Positions 13,775-26,751 of a stretch of 64,000 nt of DNA are shown here, one piece after another; position 1 is the stretch's first letter; each line of letters starts with the position of its first letter. The notes under the pieces were generated by a model. It saw only the letters and a list, made by a program, of their open reading frames with translations. It was not told the DNA's origin and ran no database searches. Position numbers and translations under genes: made by a program. Origin of the DNA: Rhizophagus clarus (taxonomy: Eukaryota > Glomeromycota > Glomeromycetes > Glomerales > Glomeraceae); assembly GCA_015698045.1 (NCBI GenBank), contig BLAL01000324.1:394501-458500 (forward strand), given 5' to 3'.

Positions 13775-15223
13775 TCAAAAAATGTCAATTTCTTCTTCAT
13801 AAAATTCTTTAATTTCAAATTTCTTAATGATACCCAATTTTTTATATTTTTCAATAATTTTCATATTTTTTCTATTTGATTCTAAACTATTATAATAACC
13901 TTTAATAACAATTAAAGTTAAAGGAATTCTATCTTTCCAATCTATAAAAAAATATTTTAAATCTTTTGGGATTAATTTTGATTGAGAATTATTAAATATT
14001 TTTAATTCACAAAAATTTTTTGGGGAATGTTTTAAAATAGTTTTAAAAATTTTTATCTCACTTTTACGTCCCACCCACCAAATTTTAATACTTTCTAAAT
14101 TTTGACAACTCATGAATATAGTTTTTAATATTAATTTATTACTAAGTATTATAGAAAGTTTTTTAAGATTAGGACATAATCTTGCAATATATAAATTTAA
14201 ATTTTTATTACCTCCATCTATATGTAATTCTTTAAGATTTTTTCCATTTGTTTTTAAAAAATTAATTAAATATTCAAGTTTAAAACATTGATAAGGAATT
14301 CTTAAAATTTGTAATTTTGGGAAATCAACATTTTGTAATTCACTAAAATCATCTAAATTTATTCCTTCAAATCCAAGGATAATCTCTTGTAAATTTAAGA
14401 ATGAAGTAACAAAGGATAATGATAAATCTTTACAATAATAACTATAAATATGTAATGTTGTTAAAGTATTTGATAATTTTGTTAAAGAAGGAATTATATC
14501 TTTCCAATCATTTGCTCCATAAAAAAACAATTTTAATATTTTTAAATTCTTTTGTAATGAAATCAAATCTATTAAATCCTTTGAAACCTTCTCTTTAAAT
14601 TTTATACTTAGTGATTGTAAATTATGACAGATTTGTGATAGATCAGAATTAATATTTGAACTACATTGTAATTCTGTAAGATTTGTTAAGAAATTTGTTC
14701 CATTAAATGATATATTATTAAGTATACTATAATTATCTACACAATAATTTAATCTTCTCAATGATGAAATTTGTCTCAAGAAATTTTTTATGATCTCCCT
14801 TGCTATTAAATTATTTCTATATTTTATACTTAAAGAATTAATAGGTGATCCAATAGAATCAATGGTTGGTTCAAGAACATTATCAATTATTCGTCCAATA
14901 TCTTGAATTGAAAGAACTCTACAAAATCCTGCATAATTAAACATTGGTGTCCTTGAAGTAAATGTTGGTATGATTTTTTGCAAAAGCTCTTTTGATTCAT
15001 TGGGAAGACATGAAATTAATGTATTTAAAATTATCGTTTCATTTTTAAATTGATTTTGTACCGTAAAATATTTTAAAAATCTCCAAATATTTCTCCATAA
15101 AATTCTAACTGAAATTACACACCATGAACGATTAACTAATAAACATCCGAATAATGAGGTTTCACTTTCTTCTAAATATTCAAAAATTTCATATAAACAA
15201 TCAGCTGGAAGTTGACAAGTCAT
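13775..15223 (-). CDS. F-box protein with leucine-rich repeats
   Basis: Single-exon gene of 482 residues. The N-terminus (about residues 3-48) is an F-box: LPADCLYEIFEYLEE, then LVNRSWCVISVRILWRNIW. It is followed by a long region of leucine-, isoleucine- and asparagine-rich repeats typical of degenerate LRRs (for example NLQSLSIKF, LQILRIPY, NLKELHIDGG, NLKKLSI, NLESIKIWW). F-box proteins bind Skp1 in SCF ubiquitin ligases, and the LRRs select the substrate; the substrate here cannot be inferred. Such intronless F-box/LRR genes are strongly expanded in Rhizophagus. A long T/A homopolymer lies just upstream of the ATG. The frame is intact with no sign of decay. Confidence 0.9.
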   Translation of the reverse strand: MTCQLPADCLYEIFEYLEESETSLFGCLLVNRSWCVISVRILWRNIWRFLKYFTVQNQFKNETIILNTLISCLPNESKELLQKIIPTFTSRTPMFNYAGFCRVLSIQDIGRIIDNVLEPTIDSIGSPINSLSIKYRNNLIAREIIKNFLRQISSLRRLNYCVDNYSILNNISFNGTNFLTNLTELQCSSNINSDLSQICHNLQSLSIKFKEKVSKDLIDLISLQKNLKILKLFFYGANDWKDIIPSLTKLSNTLTTLHIYSYYCKDLSLSFVTSFLNLQEIILGFEGINLDDFSELQNVDFPKLQILRIPYQCFKLEYLINFLKTNGKNLKELHIDGGNKNLNLYIARLCPNLKKLSIILSNKLILKTIFMSCQNLESIKIWWVGRKSEIKIFKTILKHSPKNFCELKIFNNSQSKLIPKDLKYFFIDWKDRIPLTLIVIKGYYNSLESNRKNMKIIEKYKKLGIIKKFEIKEFYEEEIDIF

Positions 15224-18200
15224 CCTCTTTTTCGTTGATTATTTCGAGAAAAAAAAAGAATTTTTTTTTTTTTTTTTTTTTGAAAGTTTAAAGGAAAAAA
15301 AAAAAAAAATCCTAGAATATTTAACGCCATTGTGTGACAAATATTGGTGTTGATCTGGCTAATCATGTCTGGTTTATTGTGTAATGTAGATCATAAATTT
15401 TTACGTTTTTTTTTTTCAGAGTTTAACAGAGTTTAACTCAGTCATGATTCCGATCCATTTACAACTCGAACTGAACTGAAGAATCTAATCTAACCATATG
15501 TGGCATAAATCAATCATGGCGCGGTAATTGATTTTATCTGTTATATCAAAAATTCAAAATTTTGTAAATTTCTTAAATAATGTAAAGAATGTAAATTAAA
15601 CGATTTATATTAAATATTCAAATATTTCTGTACTTAAAAGATATCGAAGGATTTTGTATTCACAACTCAATTTACGTTTCAATTCTTCTTGAATGACATT
15701 CCTAGAAAACATTCCGAAAGTTTATAAATAATATTTTAAGTTGTAAAACAATAATTAATTAATCTGCCAACTTTTTATAAATTAAATAGATTTCGTGATT
15801 TCGTAAATTTTAATAATTTAATATTTACATAAATTGCCATATACATAGAAATTCATAGAAAATTTAATTTTTAGCTTAGTTAAATTTTTTTTTGATCGAA
15901 AATTGATTAAAATTCGTATACGAAAGATAATATTTTTTTTTTTTTTTTGATACTCAAATCGAACAAACAGCTTCCTTCTCAATTTATTCGGTAATAATGT
16001 ATTTTGATCAGTAAATTTTCTAGTATTTTAGATTTAAAATACGTTTAAGGTTTGATTTTTTTTTTTATTAAATGTCAGGTATTTGTAACAAATATCTTCA
16101 TAACTTTCATTCATATGATTTATTTTTTAGGATAAACTTATCGTTTTTTTTTTACTGATAGAAACGGTAAATAATGTTTCATTTATAGGTCCTTTGGGGT
16201 ACGATTAGGAACATTAGAGTTTAAAAACGATAAGTTTCGTTGCGAAACTTTACCATTGGTTCCTTCTTTTTAGTAAAAAAAAAAAATGGTTATTAACGTT
16301 TTATAATTTATAAAATTATATTTAGGAGTATTGTACTGGAAATAAGGTCCAGAAATGATAAGTGTCATGAACTTTGTTACGTAAGTTTCTCTTTTTTAGA
16401 TTATTGGCAGGAGGAATGCTTTTAGAGTCATTAGATTAGTATAGATTGGAATAGTATAGATTTTAGTGTAAATTATATGTTAATTAATTAATAAAATAAT
16501 ATAAAAGATGAACACAGTTTTATAATAATAAATAAATCTAACACTTTTAAAGTTAGGGTTAGGAGAGTTTCTTTAGAAAATGCAACCTATCACTATTTCA
16601 AAAGACAACTTTCTTTCCCTTAGGGGATAATCTTTCCCATCATTTAGGCCAATCAACACAGCAGTCTGTTTTCTAATTACTCTTTGTCAGAAACATCATT
16701 GGCCCGCTGTACCTATTCTCAATAAGGATTTCCTTTAGATTCTAAAAGTGCATTTGAATCTGTTTGTGTGTTACCATAATACCAACTCCACAAACATTTA
16801 TCAAAATAGTATCAACTATTCCACTGCCTGCATGCATACTGATCTGCAGCAGTTTTTAACTTTGTTAATAATCACATGTGTAATAACCCAAGTAATAAAT
16901 AGTTGAAGCAAGTCGGTATGCAAACTGCTGCTCAATGGAAAAAATCATATGATTGCCTGATGGAATTGATAGCTTCTTTTAGTCGATTTGTATGACAGAA
17001 CAACATGCCAAATATACACTTTGAAAACCGGTGATCCTTGACCGAACTTGTGCTTGCTTCTAACGCATCATTATTTGCGTGCTCAATTCCTTCACGCGTA
17101 AAGAATTAAATGGAACACGCATAGCAAGAAAAGTATCTGCAAATCCTTTAAAATAAAACCATTTTACTGTTAAAACGAAAAGTAATATTATTTTAAAAGG
17201 TTATATATAATGAAATTACGGAAATATGGTACCTTGAACGCCAATACCAATTGACCAATGACAAAAATTGGATCTGCGAGGGATAATAATTATTTTATTA
17301 AGATTGCGAGTTATTACCTTTGTAACCTAGATGCAAGTAAGGTTACTTTTTAATAATAATATTAATACGCAAATATTTTTAATAATATTTGACCATACCT
17401 CGTGTAAACGTACGAAGATTCATCATGGGAAATGTTATACTAGCCAAGTAACAGTAACATACAACTATGATAACAGAAGTTTGTATTAGTGAAACAGGTT
17501 GTGACAAAGCCAAGCTGCAGTTTGCAGGAAGGTACATAACTGATGCCATAGTGAGCTACAATATATAATTTTTTAGTTAAATTATAAAATTCACTCCCAA
17601 CACCATCATCATCATGTGATATGAGTGCGCAAACTAATTGTACCGCGTCCACAGTCATTTTTTCGCAGTAATTTTGGTCGCTGGTCAACTTATTCATCCG
17701 ATGTTATTAATGGCTAATAGTTCGTCTCCATAATAATGTATGTAATACATAGTCATCGTACTATGGAGTCCATAGTTAATGATTTACCAAACTAACTATC
17801 GTTCGACTACATTTACTATATAATTCAGACAATGGAATTTCTTCGTTTCTCTTGCAGGCGTTTCTGGCAAAGTACTGTAGCAAGATGATCCATCCCAACC
17901 TTGAGTTTTGTTTCTTACGGAAACGGTTGTTGCAACGCATTGCAATTTATGAAATACTTAGATTATGTACCTCGATACCTCCTGCTACTGAATTATTTGC
18001 TGTTTTCTACATTTCGATTTTCATCTGAAAATTCCAAGCCGGAACTCTCTATCTCACTAGTGGATTACTGTTTCTTTTACAATACAATGAACAAATAAGC
18101 ATGACTGAGAAGTAGTCCCAATAAATCAGACGTTCATAGTCGTTAAATTTTTTTTCTCTATATTATTCTTCGATTATAACAATCCTGAACTTATCATTTT

Positions 18201-19639
18201 GTACGTGAATTACCAACTACTATTACGTGGTATTTTGTCCACGTCTTTCATGTATTATGCTTGCTTATAACTTATTACTTGAAAGGTTTGCACCTTCTAA
18301 ACAGATAATAAGATTTCTATTGTTATCGGTCATATGTTGTCTCTATCTTTTAACACAAGCACACAATTCGATTTCCTAATAATAGCTTGTTTGCAAATCA
18401 TATCGTAAACCATTAGATGATGTAAATGAATAATAGGATATCTATACAAAAAAAAAAAATCTTCCCGATTTTCTGCTGTATAATTTCTTCGCTTCAGTTG
18501 CCGAATATTTGTAGGAGAACTTATCTCTTACTGGTTCAAATAATTTGAGAAATACAAAAAGAAATCAGAAAACTATCTAGCTGGATTAAAAGAAATAAGA
18601 ATAAAGAGAAATGTGATAAAGAGGATTTAACATATTGCTTCAAATATTTTCAATAAATTATCGTGTTGGCATTTACAAAACAAAAATTCGTTAACCGGTA
18701 CGTGTATTTACACTATTAAAATTAATACAGCAGTTAAGATCAATTAATTATTCTACAATGACTATATGATAAGTTCATTAACTGAAATTTGAAAGGTGCC
18801 ATGCGTATTATAAATATATTCAATAAAGTATCGTTCTTCGTGTTTCGGTGATAATTTATTCATGTTATTCTTTCCTGATTTTTAAATCAAATTTCGCGTG
18901 AGCTTTAACGAAAAGTATATATTATCCACTTTGTCAATTCTTTTGGAGAAGTTTTATAAATAATACATGTTGGCAATGCAAAATGTTGTACATAATATTA
19001 ACACAATAACGCTAAATTCTAAAGCAAATCGCAATATTTCAGTGCGGGTCCATGTGACAAATTTACTTTTTAAACATTACATTTTTTGATCTTTTTTTTT
19101 TTAGATCGCGTACAGATTATTTCGTATAATAATATTAAAACCTACCAGCACTGTCAGATGTGACTTATGATAATTAAATTTTTTACCTTTTTTTAAATAT
19201 ACAGTATATATATTTATATATTATATTGTTAAAAGAAAAATAATATTTACAAAATAGTGAAATTTTATTTACTATATTTATAAAATGTAAATAAATAAAG
19301 TATATATAATTCTTTAATCTTTACAAATGTATACTCTCTGTAAATGCATCCTTTTGTTTATTTCCATCTTTATGTACAGTATATATCTTACAATATTGTT
19401 ATTACTTAATAGTTTTTCTTTTTACTTATCCATTAATCAATATTATACAATTAAAAAAATTAATAAAAAATTCATTAAAAAAGAAAAATACCTTGTATAT
19501 GTTGTGCCTCAAATGACATCGTGCGTCAGATGTAAACGCCTATAAGAAAACTTTTTTTTTTTTTTTTTGCTAATAAAGTTGCCTTCAGTAACATAAGTGG
19601 ACTTGCGCGTCATGACACATCCTGAAAATATTTACGACC
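15224..19639. other. Intergenic region, no gene recognised
   Basis: No supported coding sequence. Open frames at 17440-17697, 17901-18098 and 19327-19545 lack domains or splice context. TTAGGGTTAGG occurs once near 16552, too short to call an interstitial telomere. Confidence 0.45.
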
Positions 19640-21060
19640 CATAATCAATTATATACTTTAAATAATCTTATATGCTATAATAAACATTAATTTTTTTAGT
19701 CTCAATATATCTTAGAAGACTAAGTAAACTTGTTTCTCATCTTTGTAAACATATAATTTTAAATTTTCAGCATAAAAAAATTCATATTCGTGGTAATATT
19801 CTTATTTAAAATTCAAAATCGGCATCTACAACATATATATCTGAAAATGTTGATTTTGAATTTTTAATTTTTGGGTTTTATTTAATAAATAGTATCTAAA
19901 TATAATATAATTATTAATAGTTAAATAAATAAAATATTTTATAAGATTGTAAAAATAAAATACTTATAAATTCAAAAATCTATAAAATTACATTTATAAT
20001 AACTTAAAAACCTAATTTTTTGTTATTTGATAATTTTTGTATAGCATATTTTATAAAAAATGGCCTACAACTCTTTATTTAGTATTTACTATACAATTAA
20101 TACTTATAATTATCACATTTTCTTTTAATATTTCAGATAGCTTATTTTAATGTATATTGTAAAAAATACTATTATTAAAATATTAGGTAAATTTATATAT
20201 ATAAAATTTCAAAAATTCTATTATAAATAAATAAATCATAAAAAAAAATATTATATTATATATAATTTTTTTTAAACTAATTAACTAATAGAATTGCTAA
20301 TAAAATTATTTAATAAATTTAAAAAAAAATTTATAGTATTATAAATCTTTATTAAAGTAATTTTAATATTATAATATATATTATATCTTTAATATTTTTT
20401 TTTTTTTATATATATATATAATATAATATTTTACTTATAAGAAAACTTTTAAATAATTTTTTATTTAATTATTTATAAATAAAAATATAATTATAATATA
20501 TTATATAATAAATTTTTACTATATATTATGTAAATAGTGAATAATAAATTAATTATACTTTGGTTAATTAAAATAGTAATATAGTATATTTCTAATTAGT
20601 TAACAAATTAATATTATTTATCTTTAATAATTAATTTTTTTTAAAAGTTTATTACTTTTAAAATTTAATTAGATAAATAATTAAAAAATCTAAATTTTAG
20701 CATTATTTTATTTATTAATTTAATTTAATATCTTTTTTTTTTTTTAAAAAAAAAAAAATTGTATTAAAATTGTAAAAATTTATATATTTTATAGTTAAAT
20801 ACTAATTTAATTTTAATTTAATTTTTTATTTGTTTAGATTATATTAACAGTTAATTAAATAATACTTATATTCTTATATATGTTTATAATTATCTATATC
20901 AAAATCTTAATAATTCCAAAATTTTAGAAAATATAATTTTTTAGTTAAATATATTATAATTAAAAAAAAAAAATAAAGTGTATATTAATGAGTTTTTTAT
21001 TTTGATTAATATAATATAATTATTTATCAAATTTTTGTTTTGTAAAATATCAATATTATA
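19640..21060. other. Extremely AT-rich block
   Basis: About 1.4 kb is almost only A and T, with dense short palindromic AT runs such as ATATAATATAATATTTT. No gene, tandem repeat or transposon end was identified. It is more AT-biased than the surrounding intergenic DNA. Confidence 0.7.
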
Positions 21061-22118
21061 ACGACTTTTATCTTCTATTTTATTTGAACCAGTAAAAGAT
21101 AAATTCTCCTACAAATTTGGCGAAGGTATGATCAGTATTTTTAGAAATATATAAACCGTGTTTAAACCACTTTGAGATCATAAAAAGAATAAAAGATCAA
21201 ATCTGAAGTCTTGTTACAATATTTAAATCGGGATCAAACATTAATCCATTCAAACAATTAATCCATTGATCGATTAAAAATCACAAAACGCGACCATTAT
21301 ATCAAATGCAATCCATCAGTTCATAAGCTATGAGTCTAGGGAACTATGAGATCATTGAGAACTCGATATAACGAATAACGAACCTTCCACAATTGGTTTT
21401 TTTTTTGAACAGACAATTTGGACAATCATTAAAACTGTACTAACCAAAAACTTTATTTGTTAAATTATAGATCGATTTTAAATGTTACAGCAGCCGGTAA
21501 ATGAAAAATTAATAACAAACACGTATACTAGTAAACAGTTATTTGGTACTTATTAATATAAAGTCTTCTTCGTGAACTTAACGCGGCGCGGAAATGCTTA
21601 AAGAGAATATCGACTACACTTTTCCACGATTGATTAAGTAATCCATCGTCTTGGGTTTTTGTTGAAAGCGTATTCCTCCTCCCATACATCTAATATTTTT
21701 AATATTAAAAAAAAACACGACACAATTATATTCTATAAACGTCGACATTAGATGTCAACATAAAAGCTGCAATTGATGCAAGTACAGAACCTATCTATAT
21801 TACTACATTATCTACATTTTCAATTGTACTAGTATAAACCTATAAACCTTATTTTCGCTCCATCCAAACCAACGTAAAAAATTAAAAATATGCATTATTA
21901 ATCAAGATATTCATTGACATGCTCAGATAGAAGAAAGTATAACTGGAGAGGGCATGGATAAAAATTAAATAAATTTATTAGATTTTTTACAAACTTAAAT
22001 AATATCTAAAAATCGTTTTCAGTGAAAAAGATTAGAATTATTCTAAAGAATTATTCTAAAGGATTAGAAAAGATAGGAATATACAATAAAAAAAGCAAAA
22101 ATAAAATTTTTTCTATAA
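21061..22118. other. Intergenic region, nothing recognised
   Basis: AT-rich sequence downstream of the KH-like paralogue. No coding signal or repeat was identified. Confidence 0.4.
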
Positions 22119-23739
22119 TCAAACTAAAGCATTCACCATTTCTCGAACAAAATAAAAAGTCTCAGCAATACTCATCATAAATTCTTCGATATTATTTAAG
22201 TTGATTGTTTGACCCCAGAAATGATGTTTCAAAGCGATAACGTTTTGAATGGTGATATTGCCTTTTTCCTCCTGTTTGACTTTTGAGAATGTAATAGAAA
22301 ATTTTTCATTCCTTAAGTAAAAAATAAAAATCAATTTAACAAAATTATTCAAAAAGAAAGAAATTAATTAATCACTGTGAAGAAATACTGAATTTATTAC
22401 TTGTAACGTTTTTTTTCAATAAATTGTCGAACTACGGCACGTTTCATTATAACATTTAAATCTTTTGATTTAAACCACATGTCATTCTTTTTGTTAGAAG
22501 TTCGAGATTGAATGTTATTAACTGTCTTTTCAATTTCTGAATCCTCAGAAGGAAGGTTATAAAAAGATTTAAGTGAAAGTCTAAAATCAGGTGCTTTTGA
22601 TCCGGAGATAATATCAATACTCGCTAACAAAAGAAAAGTTTAAGTTAATAAAAAAAACTTAAAAAATTAATTTTTAATTACAATAATAAAATCACTTCAC
22701 CTAAGCGATTGAGACTATGAGCGTGAACAGCAACTTCCCATTTATTTTCTTGCTCACTTCGACGCAATGAAATCCTTCTCTTCTTATTTGCTATAGGGAC
22801 ATAAAAAATGCTTACTTTCCCCTTGTTTATACTTTGTTCACTATCCAATTCGAATCCAAATTTTTGTTGAAGTATTTCAAACTTTTCCTTAATTAGAGGT
22901 GAGCCTTGTCGAAATTCATTATTAACCGTTTTACTACTGTATAAATTATCATCATCATAAGAGTAATCGTCAATAATTTCACTACCATATTTTGATAAGA
23001 CATTAAATCTATACCATTCTTGTAAAATAAAAGGTTCTTCGGGATTCGTAATATCATAAAAACCAAGTTTGCCAAAGATTATTTTAGGTTTAAAAATGAT
23101 TTTATCGGGGAATGCAAGACTTCTTTCAATAGTTACTTTTATTTTTAAGGATAATCTTTCCAAGCAATCATTAAATTTATTGAAAGTATTGAATTTGTAT
23201 GGAGTAATTAGATTCAAGAATTCTTCAGATCTTTTGGAGTTATCATTATCATCAGTCTTATGATCTTGTAGAAATTCAATGTAATAATAAGTAATTCTAT
23301 CTGGTTCATCTAAAGAACTATCACTATCATCACCACCATTATCATTAATTTCTACAGTTTCTTCATCGAATTTAACAAACTTAAGTTCGCTATCCGAAAT
23401 CGGATCATCTAAAATGAAGTAACAAACTTCTGGAATAAAAGAGGTCTTTTCAAGGAAATCTCTTATCAAAACTTTGGCTTTTGTAAATTGAGATGAATTT
23501 CCAGAGATTGTCAAAGTTGTGGTTTGTCCATTATTATTAACAATAATTCTTGCTCCGGTTTTTTTTCTGAAATTATAAAAAAATTAATAACGTTTCAATA
23601 TATCATATATATACATATATATATATACATATACATATTAGAATAAATATTACTCGTATTGCTTAATTATTTCCTTATTAAATTGAGAAAGTTTTTGACA
23701 TTTAGTAATATCAAAGGTTTTTTTGATAATTTTGGGCAT
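22119..23739 (-). CDS. KH-domain-like protein, paralogue A, four exons
   Basis: Gene model: exons 23739-23654, 23566-22701, 22623-22401 and 22311-22119. All introns are GT..AG, and the joined length of 1368 bases gives 455 residues. The exon 1-2 junction encodes a KH-like module: a helix FDITKCQKLSQFNKEIIKQY, then TGARIIVNNGQTTTLTISG, then AKVLIRDFLEK. This matches the GA-x-I and LTISG..A..LI pattern of RNA-binding KH domains. An acidic Asp/Ser stretch follows, then a conserved region with FPDKIIFKPKIIFGKLGFYD and LQEWYRFNVLSK, and a C-terminal conserved part. RNA binding is inferred. Two paralogues at 26.8 and 31.1 kb share the exon structure. It is unlikely to be a transposon gene. Confidence 0.8.
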
Positions 23740-25189
23740 TTTTTTCTTTTGAAGAAAAAAAACCAAATTTTTGACGGTAAAGGATAAAATGCTCGACAAG
23801 TAATTTTTAAATCATCATATGACAACCGATAAATTGGGATTGTGGTACAGTAGTACACCGATCGCGGTAATCAAAACAGTTTTTTTTTTATTTCATTTAA
23901 GGTTGCAGCCTTGCAGATACTAGAACATGAAACAATATATGTATAGCCGTAATGTCAAAACTAAACTTCAAACATTCCTTGGTATTTTAAACTAAATTGC
24001 AGTATATATGTTTATGCTTGGTGTTTCATTTTTACTCTTTTGACTATTTCTTTTATTATTATTGTCTTTCCCATCTCATATATAGGTATTGTTCGTTATT
24101 TTGACATGTGAATTTTTTATTTCCATAAAATACTTGAAATACAGTATACTGTATCTCTTGAAATCACGAATGATAGATTAACCAATCAATATTATTACAT
24201 CATCTTTTTTCAAAGCAAGAATTATATAAAGTTGATAACTTCGCGGGCGGATGAGACTTCAAAATTTAGAATTCGTAAAAATCGCATGAACAATATAAAA
24301 TATCAAAAATAATTATTTTCCTAATAAATAAATATAATTAATGATTTATCATAATAGAAATAATTACATTGGCAGAAAGCCAAATAATTGACAATATAAA
24401 TATACAATTAAACAGAAGAATTCACACGTTCATTCTGTAATTTACCGAATATTGACAGCTCCTTTCGTTCCGTATTCTCTTTATTTAAAATCATTTAAAA
24501 ATCCAATTTTTATAAGAAAGGGTTACAGCAAATTTCATTCATTGAGTTGCGACAAATTGCAAATGGAAAAATATATAATCATGTGACTGACTTTTATGAA
24601 TTTTGATGGCGCATCGTTTAATGGGATTGCAGAGATGCAGAGATTGCAGCTGATGGATGATTCTCTGTAATTCAATATGTCCGGTCCCTCTATTTTATTA
24701 GAATATTGACAAATTCGTCATATCTGAAATCGGAATCATACGGTATTATGTACTAGATATTAGCGGTACTTTGTATATCAATATAACGCGTAATAATTCT
24801 TGGCAGTGCAAAAATAAATAAATAAATAAAGGCATTGTTAACATTATACTATAATATAACTTAATAAGTAAACCCCTGTAGCTTGAAAGATTCTTTATTC
24901 CTTTGTTCCTTAACTTTGAACAAAAAATCTCAGTCCAAATAATATTACCATATTTCAGCTTTTCAGTTTTTTTATTAAGTATTTTTTTTTTTTTCTTGAT
25001 GTATTGTTTTTCTTTCTACACTTCCTTCACACTTATAAAACAAATTAATATTTATATATAATTTATATTAATAATAACAATATTCGTGTTCATAATTATC
25101 TCTTTTACGTTTAAATAATTCTTAAACAAAAAATCTCTTCATAAAAACATCCCTTATGTCAGTGAACTTTTTGGCATGCCTCTTCTTTA
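23740..25189. other. Intergenic region, nothing recognised
   Basis: Upstream of paralogue A there is a GTCATATGATG motif (about 23814-23824, plus-strand CATCATATGAC) that also occurs upstream of the other two paralogues. The rest shows no coding signal. Confidence 0.4.
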
Positions 25190-26300
25190 ACTGACTGGCA
25201 TCTTACATTGTCAGACGAAGAACATAAAGTTAATATTTAAGCAAACATTTAAATTTTATTTTGAGCAAGCTTACGACAATAGTCAATGATTTATACCGTA
25301 TTAATATTTGATATAGCGCTGCATGGTCCGTAATTAATCGAAACTTTTGCCCATAAAGATACACGTGAAAAATGCTTGATAGCCAAAACTACTGCAAGAC
25401 ATCCAAATTCAGTAACGGAATTAATTGCATTCAATAATAGTAACAAACATGCAGCATTTGAGCGTACCCAACAGTAACAACAACAGCAACAGGATTAGCA
25501 ACAGCAGCAAAAGCAGCAAAATCCGCATTTTATTGCCTATTCTTCACCTGACTGGCATCTTACATTGACATTTTTGTTCTTTGAGGTTTTGGATATCAGT
25601 AATTGTCTTAAAGAAGTTGGAAGATGATGCATATAACGAGGCAAATTCAAAAGGTTAGTTCAAATGCATTTATTTAAGCGATCAGAAACAGGAATAACAA
25701 CTGCAGCAACAGCTTTTCAACTGACTATGTAGACATCTTACATTGTCAGACGAAGAACGTAAGCTAATGTAAAGGAATTATTTTTGTTCTTTGAGATTTA
25801 ATACCAATTTCGACGTAAATCAAAGATTTTCAAAGAGATGTAAGATGATGTATAATAAGTCCAGCTCAAAAGTTGAATATAATCAAACATTAGTAGTAAA
25901 ATGCAGTTAATTAAACGCGCTAAACAGTAAACGGCAACTACAACTACAACAGCAACTACAACGACTGACAATTACAAGAGAGATTATTGCAGCAACTACT
26001 ATAACAACAGCAAAAGCAATAAAATCAGCAGACTGATGTTACCGCCTCTCTCTTCAACTGACTAGTATCTTATTTTATCAGACGAAGAATGTAAAGCTAA
26101 CGTAAAAAGATTATTTTTACTCTTTGAGGCTTTGAATATCAAACTCAACGTGAATCAAAGATTTATTGCTTCAAAGAAATGGAAAGACGATGCATACACA
26201 GTAATAAGGCCAAGTTAAAAAATGAACATATCAATTAATTAAGCGCGCCGTCTAACAACAACAGCAAGTCAGCAACAGAAACAAAATCTACAACAATCAT
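25190..26300 (+). pseudogene. Decayed tandem coding units with CAA/CAG-rich linkers
   Basis: Four diverged units start near 25190, 25546, 25720 and 26056 with CTGACT followed within about 30 bases by a (T)TACATTGTCAGACGAAGAA-type core. The best-preserved units read as LSDEERKANVK, then LF-F-E, then NQRFIASKKWKDDAY. Each unit is followed by CAACAGCAACAGCAGCAA-like stretches that would encode polyglutamine. Stops and frame breaks interrupt all units. This looks like a tandemly duplicated helical domain gene that has decayed. The parent family is not recognised. Confidence 0.5.
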
Positions 26301-26751
26301 TTCTCTCACAAGGAGCCCAGTCAAAGCTGCTGATAATGATGGAGCCGTATTATTAACACCAAAAGTTTATTCAACAAGAAAATGTCACGAGTACCTCTAT
26401 CGACTGCACTATGTGTGTGATAAGTCTCAACAGCAAAGACTCAACATAGTTAGAGCAATCATAACCCTCTGTTTTACGCCCTTTATTTGTTAGCAAAAAC
26501 ACTGTTTTGAATTATTTAACTCTTCTCTCTAAAAAAAAAAATATCTTAAAATTTAATTCACTTTCTCACATTCTCTCGTGACATTATTAATAACATTATA
26601 AAAAGGGAAATGAAGTTATAAAGTAAAAATTTATGATCAGCTAACAATATCTCTTAAATATAATAAGTAATTTATTTGAATTAAGAAGATTCGTGAAAAG
26701 ATAGGATCATACAAGTAAGTAGCGAAAATAAAAATGTTTTCCGTGAATTAA
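26301..26751. other. Intergenic region, nothing recognised
   Basis: Short AT-rich spacer between the decayed CAA/CAG units and paralogue B. No feature is supported. Confidence 0.4.

Noticed and set aside
16548-16566. Interstitial telomere repeat
   Set aside because: Only TTAGGGTTAGG, less than two units; expected by chance.
22678-23514. Separate single-exon genes at 22.1, 22.4 and 22.7 kb
   Set aside because: Phases and splice sites join them into one four-exon gene, confirmed by the same structure in two paralogues.
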